Origin: Sphingobium faniae
Lineage (GTDB): Bacteria > Pseudomonadota > Alphaproteobacteria > Sphingomonadales > Sphingomonadaceae
Assembly: GCA_900100475.1 (NCBI GenBank)
Contig: FMTU01000012.1
Location: 57,748-121,747 of the forward strand
Direction: 5' to 3'
DNA length: 64,000 bases
Shown here in pieces: positions 31,716 to 42,341 of this stretch (position 1 is the stretch's first letter; each line of letters starts with the position of its first letter). A program made the position numbers and the translations under genes. Below the pieces are notes generated by a model. That model searched no databases. It was given only the letters and a program-made list of their open reading frames with translations, and was not told where the DNA came from.

Positions 31716-32714
31716 ATGGCCCAGAAACCGCGCCCCGCCAAACCGCGTGTCATCGTCACCCGCCGCCTGCCGCCCAATGTGGAGGCGCGGATGGCCGAAC
31801 TGTTCGACGTCGGCTTCAATGTCGGCGACGTGCCGATGGACCGTCCCGCTTTGGCACGCGCCATGGGCCAGTGCGACGTGCTGGTCCCCTGCATCGGCGA
31901 CCAGATCGACAGCGCGCTGATCGAGGCGGCCCCGGAACGGCTGCAACTGATCGCCAGTTTCAGCAGCGGGGTCGATCATATCGACCTGGAGGCGGCCCGG
32001 CGGAAGGGCATCATCGTCACCAATACGCCGGGCGTCCTGACAGAGGACACCGCCGACATGACGATGGCGCTGATCCTGTCCGTGCCGCGCCGCCTGGCCG
32101 AGGGGGAAAAGCTGGTCCGTTCGGGCGAATGGAGCGGCTGGAGTCCTTCGGGAATGCTGGGACACCGCATTGGCGGCAAGAAGCTGGGCATTATCGGCAT
32201 GGGCCGGATCGGCCGCGCCGTGGCCCGCCGCGCCCGCGCCTTTGGCCTTTCCATCGCCTATCACAACCGCCATCGCCTGCCCTTCGAGGTGGAGCATGAA
32301 CTGGAAGCAAGCTGGTGCCCGGAACTGGACGGCCTGTTGCAGATGTCGGACATCGTGTCGATCAATTGCCCCCTGAACGCGGACAGCAGGGGAATGATCG
32401 ACGCGCGACGGGTCGCCCTGCTCACGCCCGACGCCTATCTCATCAACACGTCGCGGGCAGAAATCGTGGATGAGCAGGCCCTGATCGAGGCGCTCAGTGC
32501 AGGGCGGATCGCGGGGGCGGGGCTGGATGTCTATACCCACGAACCGGCGGTCGACCCGCGTCTGCTGACGCTCTCCAACGTCGCCCTCCTCCCTCATATG
32601 GGGTCGGCGACATTCGAGGGGCGCGACGCCACCGGCGCGCGTGTGATCGCCAACATCCGCAGTTGGGTGGATGGCCACCGCCCGCCCAATCAGGTGCTGG
32701 AAGGCTGGATTTAG
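31716..32714 (+). CDS. D-isomer-specific 2-hydroxyacid dehydrogenase (glyoxylate/hydroxypyruvate reductase-like)
   Basis: 332 aa. NAD(P)-binding motif GIIGMGRIGRAVARRARAFG, followed by HNR, which favours NADPH. Catalytic residues are in place: Arg in NTSRAEIVDE, Glu in THEPAVDPRL and His in LLPHMGSAT. It reduces a 2-keto acid such as glyoxylate or hydroxypyruvate; the substrate is not fixed by sequence. Confidence 0.93.
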   Translation: MAQKPRPAKPRVIVTRRLPPNVEARMAELFDVGFNVGDVPMDRPALARAMGQCDVLVPCIGDQIDSALIEAAPERLQLIASFSSGVDHIDLEAARRKGIIVTNTPGVLTEDTADMTMALILSVPRRLAEGEKLVRSGEWSGWSPSGMLGHRIGGKKLGIIGMGRIGRAVARRARAFGLSIAYHNRHRLPFEVEHELEASWCPELDGLLQMSDIVSINCPLNADSRGMIDARRVALLTPDAYLINTSRAEIVDEQALIEALSAGRIAGAGLDVYTHEPAVDPRLLTLSNVALLPHMGSATFEGRDATGARVIANIRSWVDGHRPPNQVLEGWI

Positions 32715-32746
32715 GAAACCGCCCGATCCCCCCGCGCCTTCCAGGC

Positions 32747-32771
32747 GGAACAAGACCCTTCGCGGCTCGTT
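32747..32771 (+). promoter_or_regulatory. Sigma-EcfG promoter for the DUF1328 gene
   Basis: Exact match GGAAC (32747-32751), 16 bases, CGTT (32768-32771), 35 bases before the ATG at 32806. It is 12 kb from the ecfG locus. Confidence 0.85.
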
Positions 32772-32805
32772 GGAAGCTTATCTTGTCATTGAAGGGATGC
32801 TCTCC

Positions 32806-32991
32806 ATGATCAAGCTCGCGCTCATTTCCCTCGTCATCGCCGCTGTCCTTGCCATATTGGGCTTTGGCGGCGCGGCGGGCACATTTGTCGGTATCGCCAA
32901 GCTGCTGTTCGGCGTTGCGATCGTGCTGTTCCTGATTTTCCTCGTCCTTGGCATCATGGCTGGCAAGGGCGTCAAGGACGCCATAGACTGA
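32806..32991 (+). CDS. DUF1328 small membrane protein (YtjA-like)
   Basis: 61 aa, two hydrophobic segments: LALISLVIAAVLAILGFGG and IAKLLFGVAIVLFLIFLVLG, then a short charged tail. It matches the DUF1328 family of small stress-related membrane proteins of unknown function. AAGGGA precedes the ATG. The open frame extends upstream to 32671 but that would run through the EcfG promoter. Confidence 0.9.
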   Translation: MIKLALISLVIAAVLAILGFGGAAGTFVGIAKLLFGVAIVLFLIFLVLGIMAGKGVKDAID

Positions 32992-32995
32992 CTTT

Positions 32996-33199
32996 ATGGA
33001 TCGACATGATGTTGAAGTGGACGAAACCGGCCGCCTGATAAGGGATTCGGCCGGTTTCCTGCTTCAGCGGGACGCGGGCGGCACCTACAGGCTGGTGCTG
33101 TTGCGTGTGCCTGTCGATGATGTCGAAAAGCGCGTCAGGATAAAGGGCTGGCGCGTCGGCGACGATGTCGTTGAAGTGGAAGGCGTCGCCCCCGCCTGA
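32996..33199 (+). CDS. Small protein, DUF5818-like
   Basis: 67 aa. It reads VDETGRLIRDSAGFLLQRDA, YRLVLLRVPVDDVEKRVRIKG and WRVGDDVVEVEG, a compact all-beta pattern I associate with DUF5818 of sphingomonads, though from memory. It starts 4 bases after the DUF1328 stop and so shares the EcfG promoter. Function unknown. Confidence 0.7.
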   Translation: MDRHDVEVDETGRLIRDSAGFLLQRDAGGTYRLVLLRVPVDDVEKRVRIKGWRVGDDVVEVEGVAPA

Positions 33200-33225
33200 T
33201 CCTGCCGTCACCTTTCAGGAAGTCG

Positions 33226-33474
33226 TCAGGGAACGGCAATCGTTCCCGACGCCTGATGCCCGCTGATGAAGCGCGGCGCATAACCGATGCCATGCACCTC
33301 ATCGAGAGGCAGGGCCGTATCGCAGCGTACGCACTGGGCCATCATCCTTCCGATGATCCAATGGCGCTGGCCGCAGCCGGGGCAATGGTTGGTTTCGCCC
33401 GGATGATAGAGCAGCGCATATCCGCGCGGAATCCGGGCAACAGGCGAGAGGGCGGAACAGGCAGGCTGAGGCAT
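33226..33474 (-). CDS. Small zinc-ribbon protein
   Basis: 82 aa. Central CPGCGQRHWIIGRMMAQCVRC holds two CxxC pairs about 15 residues apart, a zinc ribbon. It is preceded by IPRGYALLYHPGETNH and followed by GIGYAPRFISGH. GGAG lies about 10 bases before the start. The frame is open farther upstream to 33759, without recognisable content. Function unknown; probably a nucleic-acid or protein-binding zinc ribbon. The bases 33475-33764 up to acnA hold nothing else I can name. Confidence 0.6.
   Translation of the reverse strand: MPQPACSALSPVARIPRGYALLYHPGETNHCPGCGQRHWIIGRMMAQCVRCDTALPLDEVHGIGYAPRFISGHQASGTIAVP
33229..33247. repeat. Hairpin at the end of the zinc-ribbon gene
   Basis: GGGAACG-GCAAT-CGTTCCC, perfect 7-bp arms, extended by GTC/GAC around one bulged A. 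It lies between convergent genes and could slow both polymerases, but has no T-run. Confidence 0.4.
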
Positions 33475-33764
33475 GGCATGGAACTCCGTTCGTCGCTCAG
33501 GAAGAACGGCCCGAGGGCCACGAAGTTCCCGCTGCAAACAGGGCTTGCGATCATCGCCGCGATTGCCCTTGACCGGGCCTTTCGCGCTTTGCCCATTTGA
33601 CTCCGGAGCGTCAGGCGCTATGGCGCTGCAACATTGGGACATACCCGCTTCGACCGTCGGTTGGGGCGCACCCCTCGGCCTTGCCCTTGTCGCGCAATGC
33701 CCCGGTGGAACCGCGCTATCCTCCCGCCGCATGGTCGGGGCACTTGCGAGGAGACACACGACTC

Positions 33765-36434
<2,670 letters not shown>

Positions 36435-36452
36435 TCGCGGCGTAGATGGAGA

Positions 36453-36491
36453 CAGGAAAGGCCCTTTCCGCTGGAGAGGGACTTTCCTGTT
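36453..36491 (+). terminator. Long hairpin after acnA
   Basis: An 18-bp stem with one mismatch and one G-T pair (acaggaaaggccctttcc / ggagagggactttcctgt) around GCT. No clear T-run follows, so it may protect the mRNA end instead of terminating on its own. Confidence 0.55.
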
Positions 36492-36590
36492 GGGGAGGAT
36501 TGCCAGGCGTCCCGCCGATAGCAGGATTTTGGCCCGGACAAGATTGGCTCTGTAGCCAGCCGCGTCCCTTTGCCTTTATGCGAAACGGCG

Positions 36591-37295
36591 ATGAAGAAAG
36601 CACTTATCGTCCGTCATGTGCCGCGTGAAGGAGCGGCGGGATATCTGCAACCGATCGAAGCGGCGGGCTACCATATCGAACGGGTGGACGTGGCTGATCC
36701 CGGCTTTGCCGCCGTCGACCTGTGCGAACCTGATCTGCTCATCATGATGGGCGGGCCGATGGGCGTGTATGAGCAGGACGCGCATCCATGGATTCCCGTG
36801 CAGATCGCCAAGCTGGCGCAAAGGTTGGACCGTGACCGGCCGACACTGGGCGTTTGCCTTGGTAGTCAGATGATGGCGGCGGCGCTGGGGGCGCGGGTCT
36901 ATCCCGGCGGGACGATGGAACTTGGCTTCTCGCCCATTGCGCTGAATGGGGCGGGAGCCGATTCTCCGCTGCGCCATCTGGAGGATGTGCCGGTGCTGCA
37001 TTGGCATAGCGATACGTTCGATCTGCCGCAGGGCGTGGAGTTGCTGGCGTCGACCCGGCGCTATGCCCATCAGGCGTTCCGGCGCGGCGCCAATCTGCTG
37101 GCGTTGCAGTTCCACGCGGAGATGGGAGAGGATGCCCGGTTCGAAGACTGGCTGACTCATTTCTGGGCCGATCTCGATGTTGCGAGACAATGCGGCATGG
37201 CCCTGCGCGATGACCATGACCGGCATGGGCCGGATGCGGTGGCGGCGGGCCGCGCCATGATCGCCGAGTGGCTGGGGAATGTTCGGCAGCCTTGA
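36591..37295 (+). CDS. Class I glutamine amidotransferase-like protein
   Basis: 234 aa. GATase1 fold with nucleophile Cys in LGVCLGSQMMAAALG and His-Glu in LQFHAEM. MMGGPMGVYEQDAHPWI is typical of stand-alone GMP-synthase-like amidotransferases. It has no synthetase domain, so the ammonia acceptor is unknown; related proteins include gamma-glutamyl hydrolases acting on amines. An ATG at 36570 adds 7 residues and is not favoured. Confidence 0.85.
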   Translation: MKKALIVRHVPREGAAGYLQPIEAAGYHIERVDVADPGFAAVDLCEPDLLIMMGGPMGVYEQDAHPWIPVQIAKLAQRLDRDRPTLGVCLGSQMMAAALGARVYPGGTMELGFSPIALNGAGADSPLRHLEDVPVLHWHSDTFDLPQGVELLASTRRYAHQAFRRGANLLALQFHAEMGEDARFEDWLTHFWADLDVARQCGMALRDDHDRHGPDAVAAGRAMIAEWLGNVRQP

Positions 37296-37316
37296 ATATG
37301 GTCCTGATGGTTATGC

Positions 37317-37973
37317 CTAAAACTCGTAATCCAGTTCTTCCACTTCATCCGGTTCCCGCCGTGCGTCGTCGATCCACTCGCGCATCAGATTCCAGCTATT
37401 GATCGTCCGGCAATAAGCAGCCGAAGCAGGCGAAAGCGACACGGCATAGGTCAGGAAACGTTCGGCCACCGGCGCGAACATGGCGTCGGCCACGGTCGGT
37501 TTCTGCCCGAACAGCCAGGGACCGCCATAGTTGCCGAGGCATTCCGCCCATATCGCCTCGATCCGCTCGATATCCGGCTTGGCGCCCGGGAAGACGGGGA
37601 ATTTGTCATGCCGGACCTTCAGGTTCATCGGTAGCGCCGACCGGAGATTGGCAAAGCCCGAATGAATCTCTCCCGAAACCGACCGGCAATGGGCGCGGGC
37701 GATCCGGTCGGCAGGATAGAGCCCGGCCTGCGGATATAGTTCATGGAGATATTCCGCGATCGCCAGCGTGTCCCACACGCTCGCCCCTTCATGCGTGAGG
37801 CGCGGCACCAGCACCGATGGCGACAGCAGCAGGAGTTCCGCTCTGTTTTCAGGATCGTCGAGGGCCACCCGCCGCTCGGTGATTTGCAGGCCCGCCAGAC
37901 GGCACAACAGCCATCCGCGCAGCGACCATGAGGAATAATTTTTGCTCGACAGTGTAAGCTTCGCTAACGTCAT
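37317..37973 (-). CDS. Glutathione S-transferase
   Basis: 218 aa. Thioredoxin-like domain with SSKNYSSWSLRGWLL, where the Ser pair is the likely GSH-activating residue, and SPSVLVPRLTHEGASVWDTLAIAEYL, the GSH gamma-glutamyl site (LxDSxAI-like). The helical domain follows. Start at 37973 has GGAGAAAAT directly upstream; an ATG at 38003 adds 10 residues. It is divergent from phaZ. Confidence 0.88.
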   Translation of the reverse strand: MTLAKLTLSSKNYSSWSLRGWLLCRLAGLQITERRVALDDPENRAELLLLSPSVLVPRLTHEGASVWDTLAIAEYLHELYPQAGLYPADRIARAHCRSVSGEIHSGFANLRSALPMNLKVRHDKFPVFPGAKPDIERIEAIWAECLGNYGGPWLFGQKPTVADAMFAPVAERFLTYAVSLSPASAAYCRTINSWNLMREWIDDARREPDEVEELDYEF

Positions 37974-38009
37974 GATATTTTCTCCATGGAGAAAGGGTTT
38001 CAATCGGCT

Positions 38010-38026
38010 ATGATGCAGTGCATCAT
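38010..38026. promoter_or_regulatory. 17-bp palindrome between gst and phaZ, operator candidate
   Basis: ATGATGCA-G-TGCATCAT, perfect 8-bp arms around one base, 37 bases before the GST start and 71 before phaZ. The size and symmetry fit a dimeric repressor site. TGC-containing sites are known for PhaR-type PHB regulators, but the link is only suggestive. Confidence 0.5.
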
Positions 38027-38096
38027 GAAGCCCGCGAAAACCCTTTTATGCAAGGGCGAATCGACACGAATATAAAAAAGGGCGCGGCAGGGAACG

Positions 38097-39320
38097 ATGC
38101 GAATGCTTTATACGGGATATCAGGCCTGGAACGATATGCTGGCCCCTTCGCGCTGGGGCGCGAGGCTGGCGCTTGGCATGAAGGATAGCCTGGGTTCTTT
38201 CGCGGACCTGCCGGGGCCTCGTCGTCTTTTCGCCCTGATGGACGTGTTCGAAGGCGCCAAACTCACGCATAAACGGCCCGCCTACGATATCCAGGCCGTG
38301 AGCAGCGGCAATACCGATGTCGCGGTGAGGGAGGAAGTGGCGCTGGAAATGCCCTTTGGCGACCTTCTGCATTTCGCCAAGGACGATGTCACGGCGGCTC
38401 AGCCCAGGGTGCTTGTCGTCGCGCCGATGTCCGGTCATTTTTCCACGCTGCTGCGCAGCACGGTGACGACGCTGTTGCGGGATCATGATGTCTACATCAC
38501 GGACTGGAAGAATGCGCGCGATGTGCCGCTCAGCGCCGGTGCGTTCGGCTTTGACGACTATATTGATTATGTGATCAGCTTCTTTCAGGAACTCGGACCC
38601 GGCGCGCATTTATTGTCGGTGTGTCAGCCCTGCGTTCCCGCTTTGGCGGCGGTGGCCCTGATGGCGGAGGACAATGATCCCTCGACGCCGCGCTCCATGA
38701 CCTTGATGGCCGGCCCCATTGATACGCGCGCCCGGCCCACGGTGGTCAACGATCTGGCGCAGGACAAGCCGATAGAATGGTTCGAGCGGAACCTGATTTC
38801 CGTCGTGCCCTTTCGTTTCGCGGGACGCGGGCGGGAGGTCTATCCGGGCTTCCTTCAACTTTCGGCCTTTCTCTCCATGAATCTGGGGCGGCATGGCGCG
38901 CAGCATCGCGAACTCTATCAGCTCCTTGCCGACGGGAAGGATGACGAAGCCCAGCATATCAAGGATTTCTACGAGGAATATTTCGCGGTCCTCGACATGA
39001 CGAAGGAATTTTACCTCGAAACCATCAGCCGCGTGTTTCAGCGGCCCCTGATGGCGAAGGGGGAGTTGACGCACCGCGACCGGCCGGTCAATCCCGGCGC
39101 GATCCGCAAGACTGCCTTGCTGACCGTGGAAGGGGAGAGGGACGATGTTTGCGGGCTGGGCCAGACCTCTGCTGCGCACGGCCTTTGCACCGGGTTGCGG
39201 GCCAATCTGAAGCGCCATCACCTCCAGCCCGGCGTTGGCCATTACGGCGTGTTTTCCGGCAGAAAATGGGAACAGCAGGTCTATCCGCAAGTGCGGAACA
39301 TGATTCTGGCGATGAATTGA
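38097..39320 (+). CDS. phaZ: Intracellular poly(3-hydroxyalkanoate) depolymerase PhaZ
   Basis: 407 aa. It degrades stored PHB granules. N-terminal RMLYTGYQAWNDMLAP is typical of the cytosolic family. The nucleophile is the Cys of the lipase-box-like LLSVCQPCVPALA; the acid is in TVEGERDDVCG and the base in GVGHYGVFSG. Length is as in the family. No phaC or phasin gene is close by. Confidence 0.95.
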   Translation: MRMLYTGYQAWNDMLAPSRWGARLALGMKDSLGSFADLPGPRRLFALMDVFEGAKLTHKRPAYDIQAVSSGNTDVAVREEVALEMPFGDLLHFAKDDVTAAQPRVLVVAPMSGHFSTLLRSTVTTLLRDHDVYITDWKNARDVPLSAGAFGFDDYIDYVISFFQELGPGAHLLSVCQPCVPALAAVALMAEDNDPSTPRSMTLMAGPIDTRARPTVVNDLAQDKPIEWFERNLISVVPFRFAGRGREVYPGFLQLSAFLSMNLGRHGAQHRELYQLLADGKDDEAQHIKDFYEEYFAVLDMTKEFYLETISRVFQRPLMAKGELTHRDRPVNPGAIRKTALLTVEGERDDVCGLGQTSAAHGLCTGLRANLKRHHLQPGVGHYGVFSGRKWEQQVYPQVRNMILAMN

Positions 39321-39414
39321 AATCCTGGGGTCGATCGCCATTCAGATGATGGCATGACGAGCCAAAGGCCAGCGCCAGCTAAAATGGTGGATTTCCGTGC
39401 CCCGGAACTCGGCC

Positions 39415-39768
39415 CTAGCCTTCCGGCCTTGTCCATATCCATGTGCCGCCGATCAGGGCAGCGGCAAGGGGAATGAGGAACCAGGGAAAGGGCGAAAAGA
39501 TCAGCGCCAATATCGCGCTGAACAGAAAGGCCGCCAGCGCAGCCTTTTTTCCCCGGCGGCTGACCGCGCCGCGTTCGCGCCAGCGCCGGATATGTGGGCC
39601 GAAATGGCGATGCTCCAGCAGGCGGCCCTCCCATGCGGGGCTGGATCGGGCAAAGCAGAAGGCGGCGAGGATCATGAAGGGAACGGTGGGCAGCAAGGGC
39701 AGGAATGCGCCGACAGCCCCAAGGCCCAGCGACAGAAATCCTGCCAGAAGATAGAAGGTCCGCCGCAT
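39415..39768 (-). CDS. DUF454 (YbaN) inner membrane protein
   Basis: 117 aa. Pattern LLAGFLSLGLGAVGAFLPLL and PTVPFMILAAFCFARSSP is diagnostic of DUF454, with a further helical pair at LAAFLFSAILALIFSPFPWF. Function unknown. It overlaps the kinase stop by one base, so it is the last gene of the response regulator-kinase operon. Confidence 0.88.
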   Translation of the reverse strand: MRRTFYLLAGFLSLGLGAVGAFLPLLPTVPFMILAAFCFARSSPAWEGRLLEHRHFGPHIRRWRERGAVSRRGKKAALAAFLFSAILALIFSPFPWFLIPLAAALIGGTWIWTRPEG

Positions 39769-41135
39769 CAGGCGGCCGGAAGCCGCAGGCGGACGAGCAT
39801 GCCGCCCAGATCCTCGCTTTCTTCCATGACGACGGACCCGCCATAGATTTCGGCGACGTCGCGCACGATGGCGAGGCCCAGGCCCGTGCCGGGCTTGCCG
39901 GAATCGAGCCGCACGCCACGGTCGAAGATACGGATGCGATCCGCCTCCGGGATGCCCGCGCCATCGTCCTCCACCAATATCTCGACCATGGTTTCTTTTT
40001 TCTCGACCGTCGCGAAAACGCTGCCTCCGCCATATTTCGCGGCATTTTCGACGAGATTGCCGAGCATTTCATCCAGATCCTGCCGTTCCACGCGGACGGC
40101 GGCGCTTTTGTCGCCGCTCATGTCGATGCGCGTTTCGGGATAGAGACGCTGCACGGCCCGCTCGACGGCCTCAAGGCTGGTCCAGACCTCCGCACGGCTC
40201 TGCGCCGCGCCGCGCCGTCCCACCGCGCGGGCGCGGGCGAGATGGTGGTCGACCTGCCGCCGCATCGTCGTCGCCTCGCGAATTACGGTGTCGCCAAGGT
40301 CGGCCGACCGGGCGGTCGCCGCGTTCATGATGACCGTCAGCGGCGTCTTGAGCGCATGGGCGAGGTTGCCCGCATGAGTCCGCGCTTCCTCCGCCTGCCG
40401 CTCATTATGCGCGAGCAGGGCGTTGAGTTCCTCCACCATCGGCAGCACTTCGACCGGCATCGGTTCGGTGACGCGGTTCTTTTCGCCCGCGCGCATCCGC
40501 ACGATCTCATACCGCACCTTGCGAAGCGGGCGCAGGCCAAAAAGAGTCTGGAGGATCGTCAGGACGATCAGCCCCAACGCCAGCAGCGCGAAGCTTCGAA
40601 ACAGGGTGGAGCGCAGCGTGTGGATTTGTGCATCCAGTCCATCGCGGGCCGCCGCGACCATGAACATCCAGCGGGTATTCGATCCCGGCAGGATGATCGT
40701 CCGCTCCATGATCCGCAGATCCTCGCCCGGAAACTGCTTGCTGTCATAGGTGTGGAAATTCTGATCGGCATGGCCATCAGGCGCCCTGAGCGCGCGGTCC
40801 CAGAGGGAACGGGAGCGCCAGTCCTCATGCCCCTTCGCGCTGATCTGATAATAAAGGCCGCTATTGGGTTCGAGGAAACGCTGATCGGCCAAAGGCCGGT
40901 TGAACAGCACTTCGCCGTCCGGTCCGATTTCGGCCGATGCGATCATGGCGGTCAGCACATAGTTGAGGCCGTCATCGAAATTGCGCGTGATCGCGTCCGA
41001 CAGCACCCGGTCCAGCGCGACGCCGCCGCCCAGCAGCAGGACGCTGATCCACAGCGCCGCGGCGCCGATCATGCGGCGGCGGAGCGATCCGGTGGAGCGC
41101 ACTGTCGAGGGCGAATTGGCCTCCATCTTCCCCAT
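39768..41135 (-). CDS. Two-component sensor histidine kinase (PhoQ/FeuQ-like)
   Basis: 455 aa. Two membrane helices (about 23-45 and 183-203) flank a sensor domain; HAMP follows, then phosphoacceptor LAHALKTPLTVI. ATPase boxes are NLVENAAKYG, DDGAGIPEAD and GTGLGLAIVRDVAEIYGG. The signal is not known; by family it could be Mg2+, low pH or osmolarity. It follows its regulator on the same strand. Confidence 0.92.
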   Translation of the reverse strand: MGKMEANSPSTVRSTGSLRRRMIGAAALWISVLLLGGGVALDRVLSDAITRNFDDGLNYVLTAMIASAEIGPDGEVLFNRPLADQRFLEPNSGLYYQISAKGHEDWRSRSLWDRALRAPDGHADQNFHTYDSKQFPGEDLRIMERTIILPGSNTRWMFMVAAARDGLDAQIHTLRSTLFRSFALLALGLIVLTILQTLFGLRPLRKVRYEIVRMRAGEKNRVTEPMPVEVLPMVEELNALLAHNERQAEEARTHAGNLAHALKTPLTVIMNAATARSADLGDTVIREATTMRRQVDHHLARARAVGRRGAAQSRAEVWTSLEAVERAVQRLYPETRIDMSGDKSAAVRVERQDLDEMLGNLVENAAKYGGGSVFATVEKKETMVEILVEDDGAGIPEADRIRIFDRGVRLDSGKPGTGLGLAIVRDVAEIYGGSVVMEESEDLGGMLVRLRLPAA

Positions 41136-41218
41136 TCACGCGAAATCGGGACAATCGGTCACGCGCCCGCCCGGTCCTTCGACTTCGCGCGGCGCGAACG
41201 GGGAAGGGGGCGGAAAGG

Positions 41219-41881
41219 TCAGGCCGGTTCGTCCAGGCTGTAGCCAAGGCCCCGGATGGTGGTGATGACGTCCGCGCCCAGCTTCTTGCGGATGCGCGTC
41301 ACGAACACTTCGATAGTGTTGGAATCGCGGTCGAAATCCTGATCGTAAATATGTTCGATCAATTCGGTGCGGCTCACCACCTTGCCCTTGTGGTGCAGCA
41401 GGTAGGAGAGGAGCTTATATTCCTGCGCGGTGAGCTTCACCGGATCGCCCTTCAGCGTGACCTTGCCCGAACGCGTGTCGAGCCGCACGTCGCCCGCCGT
41501 CAGTTCGCTCGACGCATTGCCCGAAGCGCGGCGGATCAGGGCGCGCAGGCGGGCAATCAGTTCCTCGCTCTGAAAGGGCTTGGCCAGATAATCGTCCGCG
41601 CCCGCATCGAGGCCCGCCACCTTGTCCGACCAGCTATCGCGGGCGGTCAGCACCAGCACCGGAAAGCCGCGGCCTTCCTTGCGCCAGCGGTCCAGCACGG
41701 TCAGCCCGTCTATGGTCGGCAGGCCCAGGTCCAGCACCACGGCGTCGTAATTTTCCGTCGCACCGAGGAAATGCCCGTCCTCGCCATCATCGGCCAGATC
41801 CACGGCATAGCCAGCGCCCTCCAGCGTGTTGCGGAGCTGCTGCCCCAGGCTGGGTTCATCCTCGACGATCAGCAGACGCAT
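41219..41881 (-). CDS. OmpR/PhoB-family response regulator (PhoP/FeuP-like)
   Basis: 220 aa. Receiver domain with Asp in AVVLDLGLPTIDG (about residue 50), LTARDSWSDKVAGLDAGADDYLAKPF, and a winged-helix DNA-binding domain with LTAQEYKLLSYLLHHKGKVV and NTIEVFVTRIRKKLG. Partner of the kinase that starts 83 bases downstream. Confidence 0.95.
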   Translation of the reverse strand: MRLLIVEDEPSLGQQLRNTLEGAGYAVDLADDGEDGHFLGATENYDAVVLDLGLPTIDGLTVLDRWRKEGRGFPVLVLTARDSWSDKVAGLDAGADDYLAKPFQSEELIARLRALIRRASGNASSELTAGDVRLDTRSGKVTLKGDPVKLTAQEYKLLSYLLHHKGKVVSRTELIEHIYDQDFDRDSNTIEVFVTRIRKKLGADVITTIRGLGYSLDEPA

Positions 41882-41920
41882 ATGGCCCCGTTCTTGTTTT
41901 GATGTTTCCGTGGTGGACGC

Positions 41921-42235
41921 CTAACGCGCCCAGCCGGTTATATCGCCTGTGCGGCCGTCCGCATCAACCCATACCACCTTGCCGTTCTTAACATATTTCA
42001 GGCGGTAGCGGTTGGACGAAGGATGGAATTCGCTTCCCAGATAGGTCGCGTCGCCCACGGCGGCATCGACCCGGCGCTTGATCAGGGAAAAGGGCATGAC
42101 CTGTCCGTCCAGCATGGCCCGCCGCGCGGCATCCTGCTCATCGCGGCGGTTCCCGGCCTGCGCCGCCGGCGTCATGGCGACAAGGACGCTCAGCGCGCCC
42201 AGCATGGCGATCAAGCTTTTCCTCTTCATCATCAT
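41921..42235 (-). CDS. Secreted PepSY-like protein
   Basis: 104 aa. Signal peptide KRKSLIAMLGALSVLVAMTPAAQA, then a small PepSY-type fold with FSLIKRRVDAAVGDATYLG and YRLKYVKNGKVVWVDADGRT. Several adjacent ATGs (42229 to 42259) are possible starts. It is 39 bases upstream of the response regulator on the same strand and may be co-transcribed. PepSY domains often modulate enzymes or sensors in the periplasm, so a link to the kinase is plausible. Confidence 0.75.
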   Translation of the reverse strand: MMMKRKSLIAMLGALSVLVAMTPAAQAGNRRDEQDAARRAMLDGQVMPFSLIKRRVDAAVGDATYLGSEFHPSSNRYRLKYVKNGKVVWVDADGRTGDITGWAR

Positions 42236-42291
42236 GACCATGGCATAGGCGAACGCCATTGAACAACCGGTGAATGATGGCGGTTTTGGCC

Positions 42292-42323
42292 AAGGCTGGC
42301 GCGACCTTCGCCGCGCCAGCCTT
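42292..42323 (-). terminator. Hairpin after the SIMPL gene
   Basis: A perfect 12-bp stem aaggctggcgcg / cgcgccagcctt with an 8-base loop, just past the stop at 42342 on the minus strand. The T-run is poor. Confidence 0.55.
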
Positions 42324-42341
42324 ATGACGTCGCTTTATGCC

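Noticed and set aside
37981..37992. 12-bp palindrome TCTCCATGGAGA near the GST start
   Set aside because: It coincides with the GST ribosome-binding site and is explained by GGAG plus its chance mirror; low support as an operator.
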